Shown in pieces: positions 26,204 to 34,950 of a stretch of 64,000 nucleotides of DNA. This stretch comes from Variovorax sp. UMC13 (GTDB taxonomy: Bacteria; Pseudomonadota; Gammaproteobacteria; Burkholderiales; Burkholderiaceae_C), in the NCBI RefSeq assembly GCF_014170375.1, contig NZ_LZZW01000013.1:124001-188000 (forward strand), written 5' to 3'. The notes under the pieces were generated by a model. The model saw only the letters and a list, made by a program, of their open reading frames with translations. It searched no databases and was not told the origin of the DNA. Made by a program: the position numbers and the translations under genes. Positions within the stretch are counted from its first letter, which is position 1. Each line of letters begins with the position of its first letter.

Positions 26204-26674
26204 ATGACCGCACGACCTTCTGCCCTGCTTTCCCCTGAGCAACTCAGCGTTCTTCGCGCGGTTGCCCGCACGGATCTTGTGCACGGAGTCGCTATCAGTC
26301 AAAGCCTCGGGCGAGCTGCTTTTACAGATCTGGCGGTCCTGCGCGCAGAGGGCTATGTGCGGGAGGTTCTTAGTCCACGCAAAGATGGCTCGCCGAACCA
26401 TTTAAATGCGCTCACCATCAAGGGGCGCGAGGCACTGCAAAGTCACGGGGGGCAATGCGTTTCCGCTGGCGCATCGACCGCGGCGCAGCGGGAGTCCCTG
26501 AGCCGCGAAACGTACGCCGGCACCGAAATGCATCCGTTCACGGGCCGCGCTGGTTCAATGGACGCGCTGAAATACCCCAGCCGTGTGGGAGACCAGCTGC
26601 GCTATAGGGAAGACCCGATCACGCTCGATGCCGATCCAAACGCTGATCCAGTGCGGACGTCTAAGCGGGGCTGA
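26204..26674 (+). CDS. Winged-helix-like protein with long polar tail (family member 4)
   Basis: A 156-residue protein. Its first ~80 residues look like a MarR/PadR-type winged helix: LSPEQLSVLRAVA, a helix-turn-helix-like ISQSLGRAAFTDLAVLRAEGYV, a wing and LTIKGREAL. The rest (about 75 residues) is polar and low-complexity, with no recognisable domain. AGGGAA lies about 8 bases before ATG 26204. It is the longest member of the small-protein family scattered through this region and the one most like a transcription regulator. Confidence 0.65.
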   Translation: MTARPSALLSPEQLSVLRAVARTDLVHGVAISQSLGRAAFTDLAVLRAEGYVREVLSPRKDGSPNHLNALTIKGREALQSHGGQCVSAGASTAAQRESLSRETYAGTEMHPFTGRAGSMDALKYPSRVGDQLRYREDPITLDADPNADPVRTSKRG

Positions 26675-26711
26675 TGCCACGCAGAATCCGTAATCCACGC
26701 TGAGGACCTGA

Positions 26712-26933
26712 ATGCCGTCGAACAACCCCAAGCTGTCGTTCGAACAGCGCGCTGCTGCGCTGGCGTGGGTGGCAGTCTGCGAGAAGCTCGACCACTTTCT
26801 GCAGGCAACGCCTGGGTACCCTGAGTTGACCCCAGACGAAGTGACATACATGCTCGATAGAACGGAGAGTGCGCTGCTTGACCTGCGCCGAACGCTCGAG
26901 GAAGCTCCTGACCAACGCCGAAATATCTTATGA
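26712..26933 (+). CDS. Small helical hypothetical protein
   Basis: A 73-residue, mostly helical acidic protein (LSFEQRAAALAWVAVCEKLDHFL, then EVTYMLDRTESALLDL). GAGG lies about 8 bases before the ATG and the gene follows the winged-helix-like gene by 37 bases on the same strand, so co-transcription is likely. I do not recognise the family. No membrane or catalytic feature is seen. Confidence 0.55.
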   Translation: MPSNNPKLSFEQRAAALAWVAVCEKLDHFLQATPGYPELTPDEVTYMLDRTESALLDLRRTLEEAPDQRRNIL

Positions 26934-27289
26934 GCGAGGGGCAACGAAACCACTGCGGGCGCTCACTCAGGAACACCGAAGCTGAAGGAGCAGAGGGGCG
27001 GAGGGCGCTTGTAAAGCTATTCTGATTTCTTCTTCCGAGAGTCAGAGGACTCGAATAGCGCGTTCACCCGCGGCGTGTGGGCCTTTCGGGACCTTCTGGT
27101 TGCCCCCTGTATACGGCGAGGTACGAAAGAGCCAGAGATTGCACGGGCGGCGGCGGTGCCCAACCGGACATCCGTCATTGAATTCGTTCGCCCGCATCGC
27201 CTTGGGCAAGCCGCTTGGCGCGATGCGGCGTCTCGCCAGGCCGGGGCGGACTCCGTTTGAATCCCATTGACCCGCTCCTACTCTGCGGA

Positions 27290-28712
27290 TGTTCTGCGCT
27301 CAATCCGCGCGGAAATGCAGACGGGCGGCTGATCGTGGATTCGCAATCCGCGTCGCATTTCCGTACAGCCACTTCTAAAGCGGCTGGCCCGCAATAACTA
27401 CAACGTCGCCGATGATGACAGTTCTTCCGCGACCTGCTGGCTCAAGGCGCGGCTCACCGGAGAGTTGGGTGCCGGCTGGGGGGTGGCGAAACGAGCTTGC
27501 CGCTAGCAAGTCCGCCCGCGTGTTCATGAATTCCGAATCCGCCGTGGTCACGGCGCCTTCAAGCATCATGCGCGACCAGACATTGATCAGCCCCGAGCAG
27601 CGCTTTTGGCAGGAGCATTTCGACGCCACGCACCACGGTACCATCGCCGGCACGGAGAACCGTTTCGTAGTGGGCGGTGAGTACAGCGAGACGACCTTCG
27701 ACAACAGGCGCCGCTTTTCGAACGTTAGCGCCGGCACCGCCGCAGCGTTGCGGGTAGCGGCATTGCAACCCGAGGTCGGCTTCTACGATTTCAACCCTGC
27801 ATTCACCTCGGGAGCGGGCAATCGAACCGACACGAACTCCGATGTCCAGGTCGTCGGCGTTTCTGGAGGACGCCTTGATGCCCTCCTCCGACTTCACTCT
27901 CGTGGTCGGCCTTCGGCACGATCGGTTGAGGTTCAGCGTCGCGCCGAGGACCTCAATGCAGCCTGGTTAACCGGCTTCACTGCAAGTTACCGTGCGAACT
28001 CCGGACGCCTGCGAGCGGTTTACGACCTCTCGGCGAAGTCGAGCGTCTACGCGCATTACTCCAACGCCACGTTGCCGGTGAACTCGCTTTTCCTGCTTTC
28101 TTCGGGCAACGCCGCATTCCCACTGTCGCGGGGAACGCAGACGGAGATCGGCTTCAAGCAGAGCGTGCCCGAGGCGCGGCTTGAGTGGACCGCTGCGGTC
28201 TACAACATCGAACTCGACAACGTATTGTCACGCGATGCGAACAATGCGGCAGTGACCGTGAACAACGGAAAAGAGTCCTCGCGCGGCGTGGAGCTTTCGG
28301 CTGCATGGCGGCCCACGCGGTAGTGGACGCTGGCAGGCAACGTGGCCGCGCTGCAAGCGCGATTCGACACGTTCGTGGAGGCTGGGCGGCCTGTCGCGCG
28401 TCGGTACCGCCCGCCGCACGTGCCCGAGCGCGTCGCCAACCTGTTCGCTACCTACCGTGCCGAAGTCTCGAAGATGGAATGGGTTATGGCCCTTAACCGC
28501 ACCAGTCGATGTATACCGACAACGCGCACCTGATTCGCATCAGTGCATTCACCACCGTGGATGCGGCTGTGAGCTATCGATTGAAGCCGGCGCTGTTGAC
28601 TTTCGTGTGCGCAATGAACCGATGAGCTTTACGCCACATGGGTCGCACGTGTAGCCAGGTGTTGCTGGCGCCTCGGCGCACCGTTGAAGTCTCGGCCAGA
28701 CTCGAGTTTTAA
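27290..28712 (+). pseudogene. TonB-dependent (siderophore-type) receptor, decayed
   Basis: Stitching frames together recovers the outer-membrane barrel half of a siderophore-type receptor: RNNYNVADDDSS, RNELAASKSARVFMNSESAV, RFWQEHFDATH, GLRHDRLRFSV, ASYRANSGRLRAVYDLS, AVYNIELDNVLSRDANN, then YTDNAHLIRISAFTTVDAAV and finally VEVSARLEF ending in the classic terminal Phe at 28712. Lesions include a shift in the G-run near 27470, a pair of compensating shifts (~27862 and ~27945) that leave about 28 wrong residues, a stop codon at 28321, and further shifts near 28390-28490 and 28600-28650. Signal peptide and plug are missing or unreadable; the left edge is approximate. The gene is dead. Confidence 0.85.
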
Positions 28713-29122
28713 TGAGCCTTTGAAGGGGTGTCGGGCAAGATGTGCGCCTTGCCGGAAGCGGCACGGAACGCTGTTGCGCAGGGACAGGGTGACCTTTCGT
28801 CGTCCGCGGCACGGCAGGTCGACTTGTTCGGCGTTCCGACGTCCATGCGGCGGAAACCTTGGAGCCTTTCGCCTGGCCGGCAGCAGCGCAGTGGGCCCAT
28901 AGGAACGCCTCGCTTCGCGCGCATCTGCGGTGTCAGGGTCAAGTTCAAAAATTCAGCAACGGCGGTGCTGCGCAGCGCCAGCGCTCGCAAATCCCGCGTG
29001 CAAAGAGCTCACGCTTTCGGCTCCAACTGGAGCGCCGCGGGAAGGGCGATGGCGGCACCGATGGCGAAAAGGCCATCCGCTACACGCTGGAGCCTCCTTG
29101 CGTGTCGGCACTGTTCGCGGTC
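28713..29122. other. Gene-poor stretch
   Basis: 410 bases between the dead TonB receptor and the stop of the leftward cardiolipin-synthase-like gene. Open frames on both strands are Arg/Ala-rich and lack ribosome sites. It may be further decayed DNA from the same receptor locus, but nothing recognisable remains. Confidence 0.4.
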
Positions 29123-30397
29123 TCATAGAACCTGACGCAGCGAGTAGCAGACGTGCTCCTGAAGGCGCCGATGCAGCGGCCGGTGCTCCCATTCCTGGAG
29201 CGACACCGGCCGCGAGCAGCGTAGCAGCTCTTCGAACAGGTCGTCGAGTTTGCGTGCCACGTCGGCGTCAAAGATGCCCAGCGTCAACTCGTCATTGGTG
29301 TCGAACGAGCGGTCGTCGAAATTACTGGAGCCGACCGCGCTCCACACGCCGTCAATCGTCATGACCTTCTGATGAATCAGGCCCTTATCGCACTCGAACA
29401 GCTGCACTCCACAACGCAGCAACTTGCCGAAATTTCTGCGCGCAGCCAAGTTCACGACGGCATTGTCAGTGACACGAATGGATGGCATCAGCACGCGCAC
29501 CTGTACGCCGCGCTGCACGGCGGCGCCGAGCGCTTCGATGGCTTCTGGCTTGGGAATAAAGTATGGGTTCTGTATTTGGATGCGTCGGTGCCCCATGCAA
29601 ATCGCTGCGTGGTGCAGTATTTTCACGGCTGGCGCCGAGCGCTCGGGTTTGGCGTAGGCCGCATGCATGGCAATGTTGCCGGCAGGAGCTAGCGGTGGGA
29701 ACACCTCGTCGCCGGCGAACAATTCGCCAGTCTCGCCGGCCCAGTTCTCGCTGAACGCGCCTTGCAGCGCATGCACAATGGGCCCACGCACGCGCACGCT
29801 TACGTCATAGGCCGGCGGGTGCAAAGCTGGCGCTCGGTCGCCTAGCCACGCGTCGGTGTAACAGTGCCCGCCCACGAGCGCTGTGAGTCCGTCGATGATG
29901 ACGAGCTTGCGGTGGTCCCGGTCGGTCAGCACACCCAGATTGCGCAGCGACCAGCGGTGGAAAAACGCGATGCGGCAGCCGGCTCGCCGCAGTTCGCGTC
30001 GCATAGGTCGACTCATGCGTCGGCCTCCCATCCCGTCCAGCAGCACCCGTACGCGCACGCCGCGGCGCGCTGCTTCGAGCAGCGCCTGTCCAACACGCGC
30101 TTCCACTTGGCCCTGCTTCCACAGAAAGTTCTCGAGGTGCACGGAATGCCGCGCACCGCGAATGTCCTGCTCGATCGCGTCAAAGAAGGCATGGTCATAC
30201 ACGAGCTCGGCTGAGTTTCCCTGCACGACCGTTCCCAGGCTGAGTCCGGCCAGCGAGGCCATGAGCGAGCCCATGTCACCCTCGCAGCGTATGCCCAAGC
30301 TGGGCGCTCGGTGACGCCGCACAGACCAGAGCGCCAGCAGCAGCAGACCGGCGATGCCGGCCGCGATGCCCAGGGGCCAGAGCAGCCACGGATTCAT
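29123..30397 (-). CDS. Cardiolipin synthase-like phospholipase D family enzyme
   Basis: A 424-residue protein with one N-terminal membrane helix (residues ~4-24) and two HKD motifs: HRKLVIID near residue 165 and HQKVMTID near residue 343, each followed by the expected Gly/Ser and Asn (VGSSNFDDRS in the second). This is the architecture of the ClsA/ClsB class, which joins phosphatidylglycerol and another lipid or alcohol to make cardiolipin at the inner membrane. Only one membrane helix is present, which is closer to the ClsB type. The start at 30397 lacks a strong ribosome site. It stands alone. Confidence 0.9.
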   Translation of the reverse strand: MNPWLLWPLGIAAGIAGLLLLALWSVRRHRAPSLGIRCEGDMGSLMASLAGLSLGTVVQGNSAELVYDHAFFDAIEQDIRGARHSVHLENFLWKQGQVEARVGQALLEAARRGVRVRVLLDGMGGRRMSRPMRRELRRAGCRIAFFHRWSLRNLGVLTDRDHRKLVIIDGLTALVGGHCYTDAWLGDRAPALHPPAYDVSVRVRGPIVHALQGAFSENWAGETGELFAGDEVFPPLAPAGNIAMHAAYAKPERSAPAVKILHHAAICMGHRRIQIQNPYFIPKPEAIEALGAAVQRGVQVRVLMPSIRVTDNAVVNLAARRNFGKLLRCGVQLFECDKGLIHQKVMTIDGVWSAVGSSNFDDRSFDTNDELTLGIFDADVARKLDDLFEELLRCSRPVSLQEWEHRPLHRRLQEHVCYSLRQVL

Positions 30398-31431
30398 TCA
30401 ATTGCCACTGCACCACCAGGCCCTAGCCCCGGGGATAGGAGAGCAGTTTATTGTCAGGGCGAGAAGCATCTGGTTCTCTCTCCATCAATACTCTTTCGAG
30501 TGTTCCGAGATCGTTTGCAGCCAGCGATCGCAGCTAACTCGCGGTCGCCCCGATCGCCCACCGGCATAGGCGTCGCGGGGGTGAAAGCCGGATCAACGAT
30601 CTGTCCGAAGCCGGTAGGCGTCGGCGGAGCCTGGATGGACGACTACAGGCCGATCAAGGGTAACGCAGTTCGGCTCGATCCGTTCACGCCTCTGACGATC
30701 CGAGGTCGCACTCCGCGGCTGCGCCTTTGTCGTACCGTTCTTCGCAGCAGTCGAAGGGGCTGCCTGCGTCTGGGTCCGCCCGGGCATTCGACAACCTTGA
30801 GCACCGTGAGAAAATTAGATGCGTCAGCAGCTCGGCGTCCGCTTCGCTCCAACTGTGTCGATTCGCGCGCGCGCGGACCATCCGCTCTCCGCTCTCCGCT
30901 CCTCTGCCTATCGCCGGCCGGCGGTTCGTTGTCAAATGGGAAGTTGGCATTGGCCTTTTCAATGCTCTTGCCGTTATGCCTTTTAATTCCCACGGCGGCC
31001 ACTCCCGGTGCGCCGCCGCTACGATCATGTAAGCGGACCTCGAAGTACGCGCTCTCGAGGTCGCCCGCATTACCGAAGGAAGTGCGAATTTCGTTCGCCT
31101 TTGCGCAGGCAGTCGCTCGCCGCCGATTTGCGGCGCTCCGTCTTTGGCAAGTTGGTCGGCACCGCACTCGTTCGCCGTCGGGAACGCCCGCAGCAGCGCT
31201 GGCGCGTGATCGACCAGTACCATGGCGCGTTCAGCCCTGAAGCGGGTTCCAGCCGCGTGGAACACGCCCGGCAGCGTATCGGATAAGTGCACGTGGTCTT
31301 CGTGCGATCCATAGCCGCACCTTCCGCCCGACATAGAAACACTAGATTCTGCCGCGCCCAGCCCGATTCTGTAGCAGATTGTTCGGGCAGGGACAAAGGG
31401 CACTCGGTTGAACCCCAAAGTTATACGCGAC
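30398..31431. other. About 1 kb with no recognised gene
   Basis: Open frames cross this stretch on both strands. A leftward frame at 30643-31167 contains a protein-like section (FGNAGDLESAYFEVRLHD, then NGKSIEKANANFPFDNE), but it has no clear start or family and is Arg-rich on either side. It may be a decayed gene. I see no IS ends, tRNA or hairpin. It marks the start of the gene-poor zone that leads to the integrase. Confidence 0.4.
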
Positions 31432-31746
31432 CTATGCGCGCATCGCAGCCACAAGGGGGTGGATGTCGCAATGCGCCTCATTCGCAAACGTCAGGCCGGG
31501 GCCTCCTACCTCGGCAAACCACATGTCGTCGCTAAAGATCAGTGTGATGTAGTTACGTTCGATAACAGGGCCGGCCAGCGCCCAGTCTCGGCAAAACGGC
31601 AAGGCTTCCAGCGTTCTGACAGAGTCGCCCACGGCCGCATGCCACAGCCTGTCCCCCGCGGCGTCCTGGACCCATCCCTCCGCTTGTGCAACCAGAGCAT
31701 CCAAACTTGAACCGCTGAGTTGCTTGATTTCGTGGTTTTCAAGCAA
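31432..31746 (-). CDS. DUF2591-like phage-type small protein
   Basis: A 104-residue product starting at a TTG with AAAGGAAA a few bases upstream. The layout matches short DUF2591-type phage/prophage proteins: an N-terminal LSGSSLDALVAQAEGW segment, a central GPVIERNYITLIF and a C-terminal HPLVAAMRA. In that family the GP-I/V-IER and PL-x-AAMR motifs are typical. Its presence near an integrase suggests prophage or integrative-element ancestry. No other phage structural gene is present. Confidence 0.65.
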   Translation of the reverse strand: MLENHEIKQLSGSSLDALVAQAEGWVQDAAGDRLWHAAVGDSVRTLEALPFCRDWALAGPVIERNYITLIFSDDMWFAEVGGPGLTFANEAHCDIHPLVAAMRA

Positions 31747-31758
31747 TGCATTTTCCTT

Positions 31759-32007
31759 TCACCAATGACGACGGGAATCAAACGGTTGGAGACGACCAGC
31801 GCAAAATCGCATGGCGTTTCCTCGTGCTGAGATCCTTCCGCCTGCACTGAAAGCGCTGGGAATGCACGCTCGGGGGATCGAGGACGGCAACGTTCCTTCT
31901 AGCCAGAGCAAAACGGTGATGTCAGCGTCAGCTTGGCCGTGTTCGAGAAAACTGCAGATGCGCGGAGCTCCGGCGAAATCGTTTTCCCGGACGAGCAGAT
32001 ACGTCAC
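31759..32007 (-). CDS. Possible small hypothetical protein upstream of the DUF2591-like gene
   Basis: An 82-residue frame opening at GTG, 12 bases upstream of the DUF2591-like gene on the same strand. The first half (TYLLVRENDFAGAPRICSF, then ADITVLLWLEG) alternates like a beta-rich domain. No good ribosome site is visible. It could be a second gene of the same small operon or chance. Confidence 0.28.
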   Translation of the reverse strand: MTYLLVRENDFAGAPRICSFLEHGQADADITVLLWLEGTLPSSIPRACIPSAFSAGGRISARGNAMRFCAGRLQPFDSRRHW

Positions 32008-32319
32008 TATCCGCGCGCCTCGGGTTTTGAGCTCCCCGGGCTCCAGTTAGGTTTTAAAAACGTCGTCTAGCCGCGCAGCAAACGGCATGCCCACGAGCCA
32101 CTGCTGCTTTCGATATGGGCCACCGACCGCGTTCGCAGGTTGGCTATGGAGGCCAGACCTGACCGCCGGTCGGGCCAGTTCCAGTCCGCGCGCCGACAAG
32201 GCCAGCAGGTGGTCGGGAGTTCTCTTCGACCGGAATGTCTCCCTTTCGGGCCGGGACCGGCACGGGGTGTCGGCATCGGCGTCGCCGGGGGGGCGAAAGC
32301 GACTCGCAATCATCGGCCG
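32008..32319. other. Sequence before the cobD remnant
   Basis: About 310 bases without a recognised gene. The last ~25 bases, ending in CTCGCAATCATCGGCC, resemble the sequence just before intact cobD (CTCGCTATCATCGGCC), so the duplication includes part of the cobD leader. Confidence 0.5.
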
Positions 32320-32603
32320 ATGAGCTTCTTTGCGCCCTGTTGATCGAACAGGTGCGGCCGCTCACCGTGCACAACCCGGTGTGTGCCGCGGTACCGGCCT
32401 GGACGCGCTGGAGCAGCCGCAACTTTAATGCGGGCAAGTCGCACCACGGGTAGGTGGCCGGGGGTCTTGCCGTGTTTGTGCCCACGCTCCTGACGCTGGG
32501 CGTGCACTGGCTGCTGGTGCTCACGCTCGGCCTGCCCTTCGCGGTGCTGTGGAGCGTCGCGATGCTCTACATCACGCTGGGCTTTCGCCGTCTCAGCCAC
32601 CAC
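32320..32603 (+). pseudogene. Truncated, mutated second copy of the start of cobD
   Basis: About 284 bases align with the first ~300 bases of intact cobD at 34951, with scattered base differences. It has lost about 10 bases soon after ATGAGCTTCTTTGC, which shifts the frame, and has a TAG where cobD has the Trp of HHGW. Recoverable peptide pieces include [16 protein letters not shown] and [17 protein letters not shown]. Similarity ends abruptly after GGCTTTCGCCGTCTCAGCCA, where unrelated DNA begins. The divergence indicates an old or horizontally acquired copy rather than a recent local duplication. Confidence 0.88.
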
Positions 32604-33120
32604 CTGCCGCCGTGGCCTTCCTCGGGATAGCTTGCAACGGCCAAGTGAAAGCGCACGGTGGTGATATTGCATCGATAAGTGAACACCTTATCGACTGTGG
32701 GCCGGCGGTTGGCGCGATTCTGCGTGATCAGTCTGGGCGAGATGTCCGGAACATACGAACCGTCGCGTCGTCGCCAAATCGAAGATTCTCGTGGGCGATC
32801 GAAGGAGAAGACCAATCGACCTTAGCAAGAGCGGCAGGCTTCCCTCTCTGGGGGCATCGTTGGGGGCAAAGATTGCAATCCAAACGTGAGAATAGGGAGT
32901 TTTAGGCGCCTTGCCGGACGATATTCGACAGCCTCCCTCTCCTCCAGGAATGGCATCCATAGCGACTCACGTCGCTTCAAAAAGCCCCTTGAAGCCCCCC
33001 CAGACGGGGCTTTTTTGCGTCAAGCCGCTTCATGACGTGCTTTGACATCTCGCGCAGTTTGGGGGCAAATTCGGGGGCATAGCAGGGCGCTGTGCCCTTG
33101 ACCGCACTGAAAGTCCCCGA
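32604..33120. other. Integrase upstream region with repeated GGGGGCA boxes
   Basis: 517 bases between the cobD remnant and the integrase start. Two pairs of direct repeats are seen: TGGGGGCA at 32849 and 32861, then TGGGGGCA at 33060 and CGGGGGCA at 33072. Both pairs have the same 12-base offset. Between the pairs lies a CTCCCTCTCCTCCA run (32933-32946) that resembles the 3' end of a serine tRNA, without the rest of a tRNA. This could be an attachment region with arm-type sites; that is inference. Confidence 0.4.
32979..33016. terminator. Rho-independent-type hairpin upstream of the integrase
   Basis: A 10-base perfect stem (AAAAAGCCCC at 32979-32988 with GGGGCTTTTT at 33006-33015) flanks a 17-base loop. 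It has a T-run on its right and an A-run on its left, so it could terminate in either direction. It insulates the integrase from upstream transcription. Confidence 0.75.
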
Positions 33121-34353
33121 GTGCCTCTCACCGACGTCGCCTGCAGGAACGCCAAATGTCCTCCGGACAAAGCGCGTGCTCGGCTCTTCGATGCCGGCGG
33201 CCTGTACCTCGAGGTGATGCCGACCGGGGGCAAGCACTGGCGGTGGAAGTACCGCATGGAGGGCAAGGAAAAGCGCTTGGCGCTCGGCAGCTATCCCGCG
33301 GTGACACTCGTTGCCGCGCGCGCCGCGCGCGAGAAGGCGCGCCTGGTGCTCAAGGCCGGCACTGACCCGGTCCAGAGCAAGAAAGAGGAGAAGCAGGCCC
33401 GCCGCGACGTCATGGGCAACACGTTCGAGGCCGTGGCCCGCGCGTGGTACGACCATTGGGCCCTGCACAGCGTCGGAGGCCCGAAGTCGCCCCGCCATGC
33501 CGAGTACACCAAGCGCCGGCTGGAGGCGGACATCCTCCCGGTGCTGGGGGCAAAGCCGATCTCTGAAATCAAGGCGGCCCAGGTGCTGGGCATGGCCAAG
33601 AAGATTGAGGAGCGCGGTGCGCTGGACCTGTCACGTCGCGCTTGGCAGGTGTGCGGCCAGATCTTCGAGTACGGCATCGCGCACGAGAAGTGCGAGCGCA
33701 ACCCGGCGCGCGACGTCAAGCCTGGCGTGGCGCTCAAGGGGCGCAAGAAGAGCAACTTCGCGCGCGTCGACGCCAAGGAGATGCCCGACCTCCTGCGAAA
33801 GATCCGCAGCTACCCAGGGTCGCCATACACCCGCCTGGCCATGGAGCTGATGGCGCTCACCTTCGTGCGCACGGGCGAGCTGATCGCCGCCCACTGGGAC
33901 GAATTCGATCTGGACGCCGCCGAATGGCGGGTGCCGGCCGAGCGCATGAAGATGAAGACGCCGCACATCGTTCCGCTGTCGACGCAGGCCATTGACCTTC
34001 TGCGCAGTCTGCACGAGTTGCGCGGCCTCAGCGGCCTCCTGTTCCCTGGCGAGCGTGACCACGAGAAGCCCATGAGCAACGGCACGATCCTGGGCGCACT
34101 CAAGCGCATGGGGTACGCCGGTCGAATGACCGGTCATGGCTTCCGCGGTGTGGCCTCTACCATCCTGCATGAGCACAGCTTCGACCATGCGCACATCGAA
34201 CTGCAGCTGGCGCACATGGAGCGCGACGCGGTCAGCGCGGCCTACAACTTTGCGACCTACCTGCCGCAGCGCCGGAAGATGATGCAGGCCTACGCGGACC
34301 ATCTCGACAAGCTGCGCCAAGGCGCGAAGATCCCGAGCTTCGAGGCGGCCTGA
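33121..34353 (+). CDS. P4-type tyrosine integrase (DUF4102 N-terminus)
   Basis: A 410-residue site-specific recombinase. The N-terminal arm-binding DUF4102 domain (PLTDVACRNAKCPPDKA, GLYLEVMPTGGKHWRWKYR) covers ~1-90, a core-binding domain ~100-190, and the catalytic domain ~200-390. Catalytic residues are visible: Arg in RTGELIAAHW, HGFR as the His-x-x-Arg pair, a His in LAHMERD, and the nucleophile Tyr in the AAYNFATYLPQRR segment. The start is GTG (33121), which fits the conserved family start. Such enzymes integrate islands and satellite phages, often at tRNA 3' ends. Only the integrase and perhaps the DUF2591-like gene remain of an element here. Confidence 0.95.
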   Translation: MPLTDVACRNAKCPPDKARARLFDAGGLYLEVMPTGGKHWRWKYRMEGKEKRLALGSYPAVTLVAARAAREKARLVLKAGTDPVQSKKEEKQARRDVMGNTFEAVARAWYDHWALHSVGGPKSPRHAEYTKRRLEADILPVLGAKPISEIKAAQVLGMAKKIEERGALDLSRRAWQVCGQIFEYGIAHEKCERNPARDVKPGVALKGRKKSNFARVDAKEMPDLLRKIRSYPGSPYTRLAMELMALTFVRTGELIAAHWDEFDLDAAEWRVPAERMKMKTPHIVPLSTQAIDLLRSLHELRGLSGLLFPGERDHEKPMSNGTILGALKRMGYAGRMTGHGFRGVASTILHEHSFDHAHIELQLAHMERDAVSAAYNFATYLPQRRKMMQAYADHLDKLRQGAKIPSFEAA

Positions 34354-34950
34354 GATCGGGGCGGACCCCTGGCTCGCCGGAGTTAAGCAAGATCGGCTGC
34401 AGCGACTACCACCAGTCTCCTACTGTCAGCCTGCCTGTGCCATCGTGCTGTTCGGCACGATGGCTTGTCTTGAGCCCCCTGAGTGCCGTGGCGGCGGTGT
34501 ACCTAACCCTTCCCACAACCTCTTGCGGTGTTCCGGATGTCGTATTCCTCGATTTCCGTCTAGCCTATCGTGTCCTTGGTTCGGTCTCGTCGGTTCGCGA
34601 GTGTTTCGCCTGCCTGAAGCTGCAGTTGTCTTTAAAAGGCACTTCTTCACTCCATTGGTTGGAAAAAGGAACATAGGCAACCTGCACCGGGGCGCCCGTT
34701 GGATCGGGCACTGTGGGCTTGGCCGGCTGCAGCGGCGTGGCAGAACTAGGGGAGCGGCAGGGGGGCACGACGCAAACATCGGCCCTGAAGCGACGGCCGT
34801 GTGCTGAAGCAAAGCCTGCCTCGGGACCCCGGCCAAGCCGGCAAGAGCCAAGCCTTGACGTTCGCAGCGCTTCTCGCGGGGCATGCGGTGCATTCGGCGT
34901 TGAGTCCGGCGACGAGGTGACGCGCGAGACCGACTCGCTATCATCGGCCG
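34354..34950. other. Integrase-cobD intergenic region
   Basis: About 600 bases without a recognised gene. Apart from a 10-base perfect hairpin after the integrase, I see no clear feature. I looked for a cobalamin riboswitch ahead of cobD and did not find its conserved B12 box. Confidence 0.45.
34439..34464 (+). terminator. Hairpin downstream of the integrase
   Basis: A perfect 10-base stem, GCCATCGTGC with GCACGATGGC, and a 6-base loop, followed by a short T-rich TTGTCTT. It lies about 85 bases after the integrase stop and is the likely terminator, although the T-run is weak. Confidence 0.6.

Noticed and set aside
30311..31240. Rightward 309-codon frame
   Set aside because: Arg/Ser/Pro-rich composition typical of a chance frame in GC-rich DNA; overlaps the start of the cardiolipin-synthase-like gene.
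32567..32815. 82-codon leftward frame beside the cobD remnant
   Set aside because: It opens at a TTG without a ribosome site and runs into the antisense of the cobD fragment.
32921..32946. A tRNA gene upstream of the integrase
   Set aside because: Only a 3'-end-like run is present; no acceptor, D or anticodon arms can be built upstream.
34354..34950. Cobalamin riboswitch ahead of cobD
   Set aside because: I looked for the B12 box and the usual stems and did not find them.
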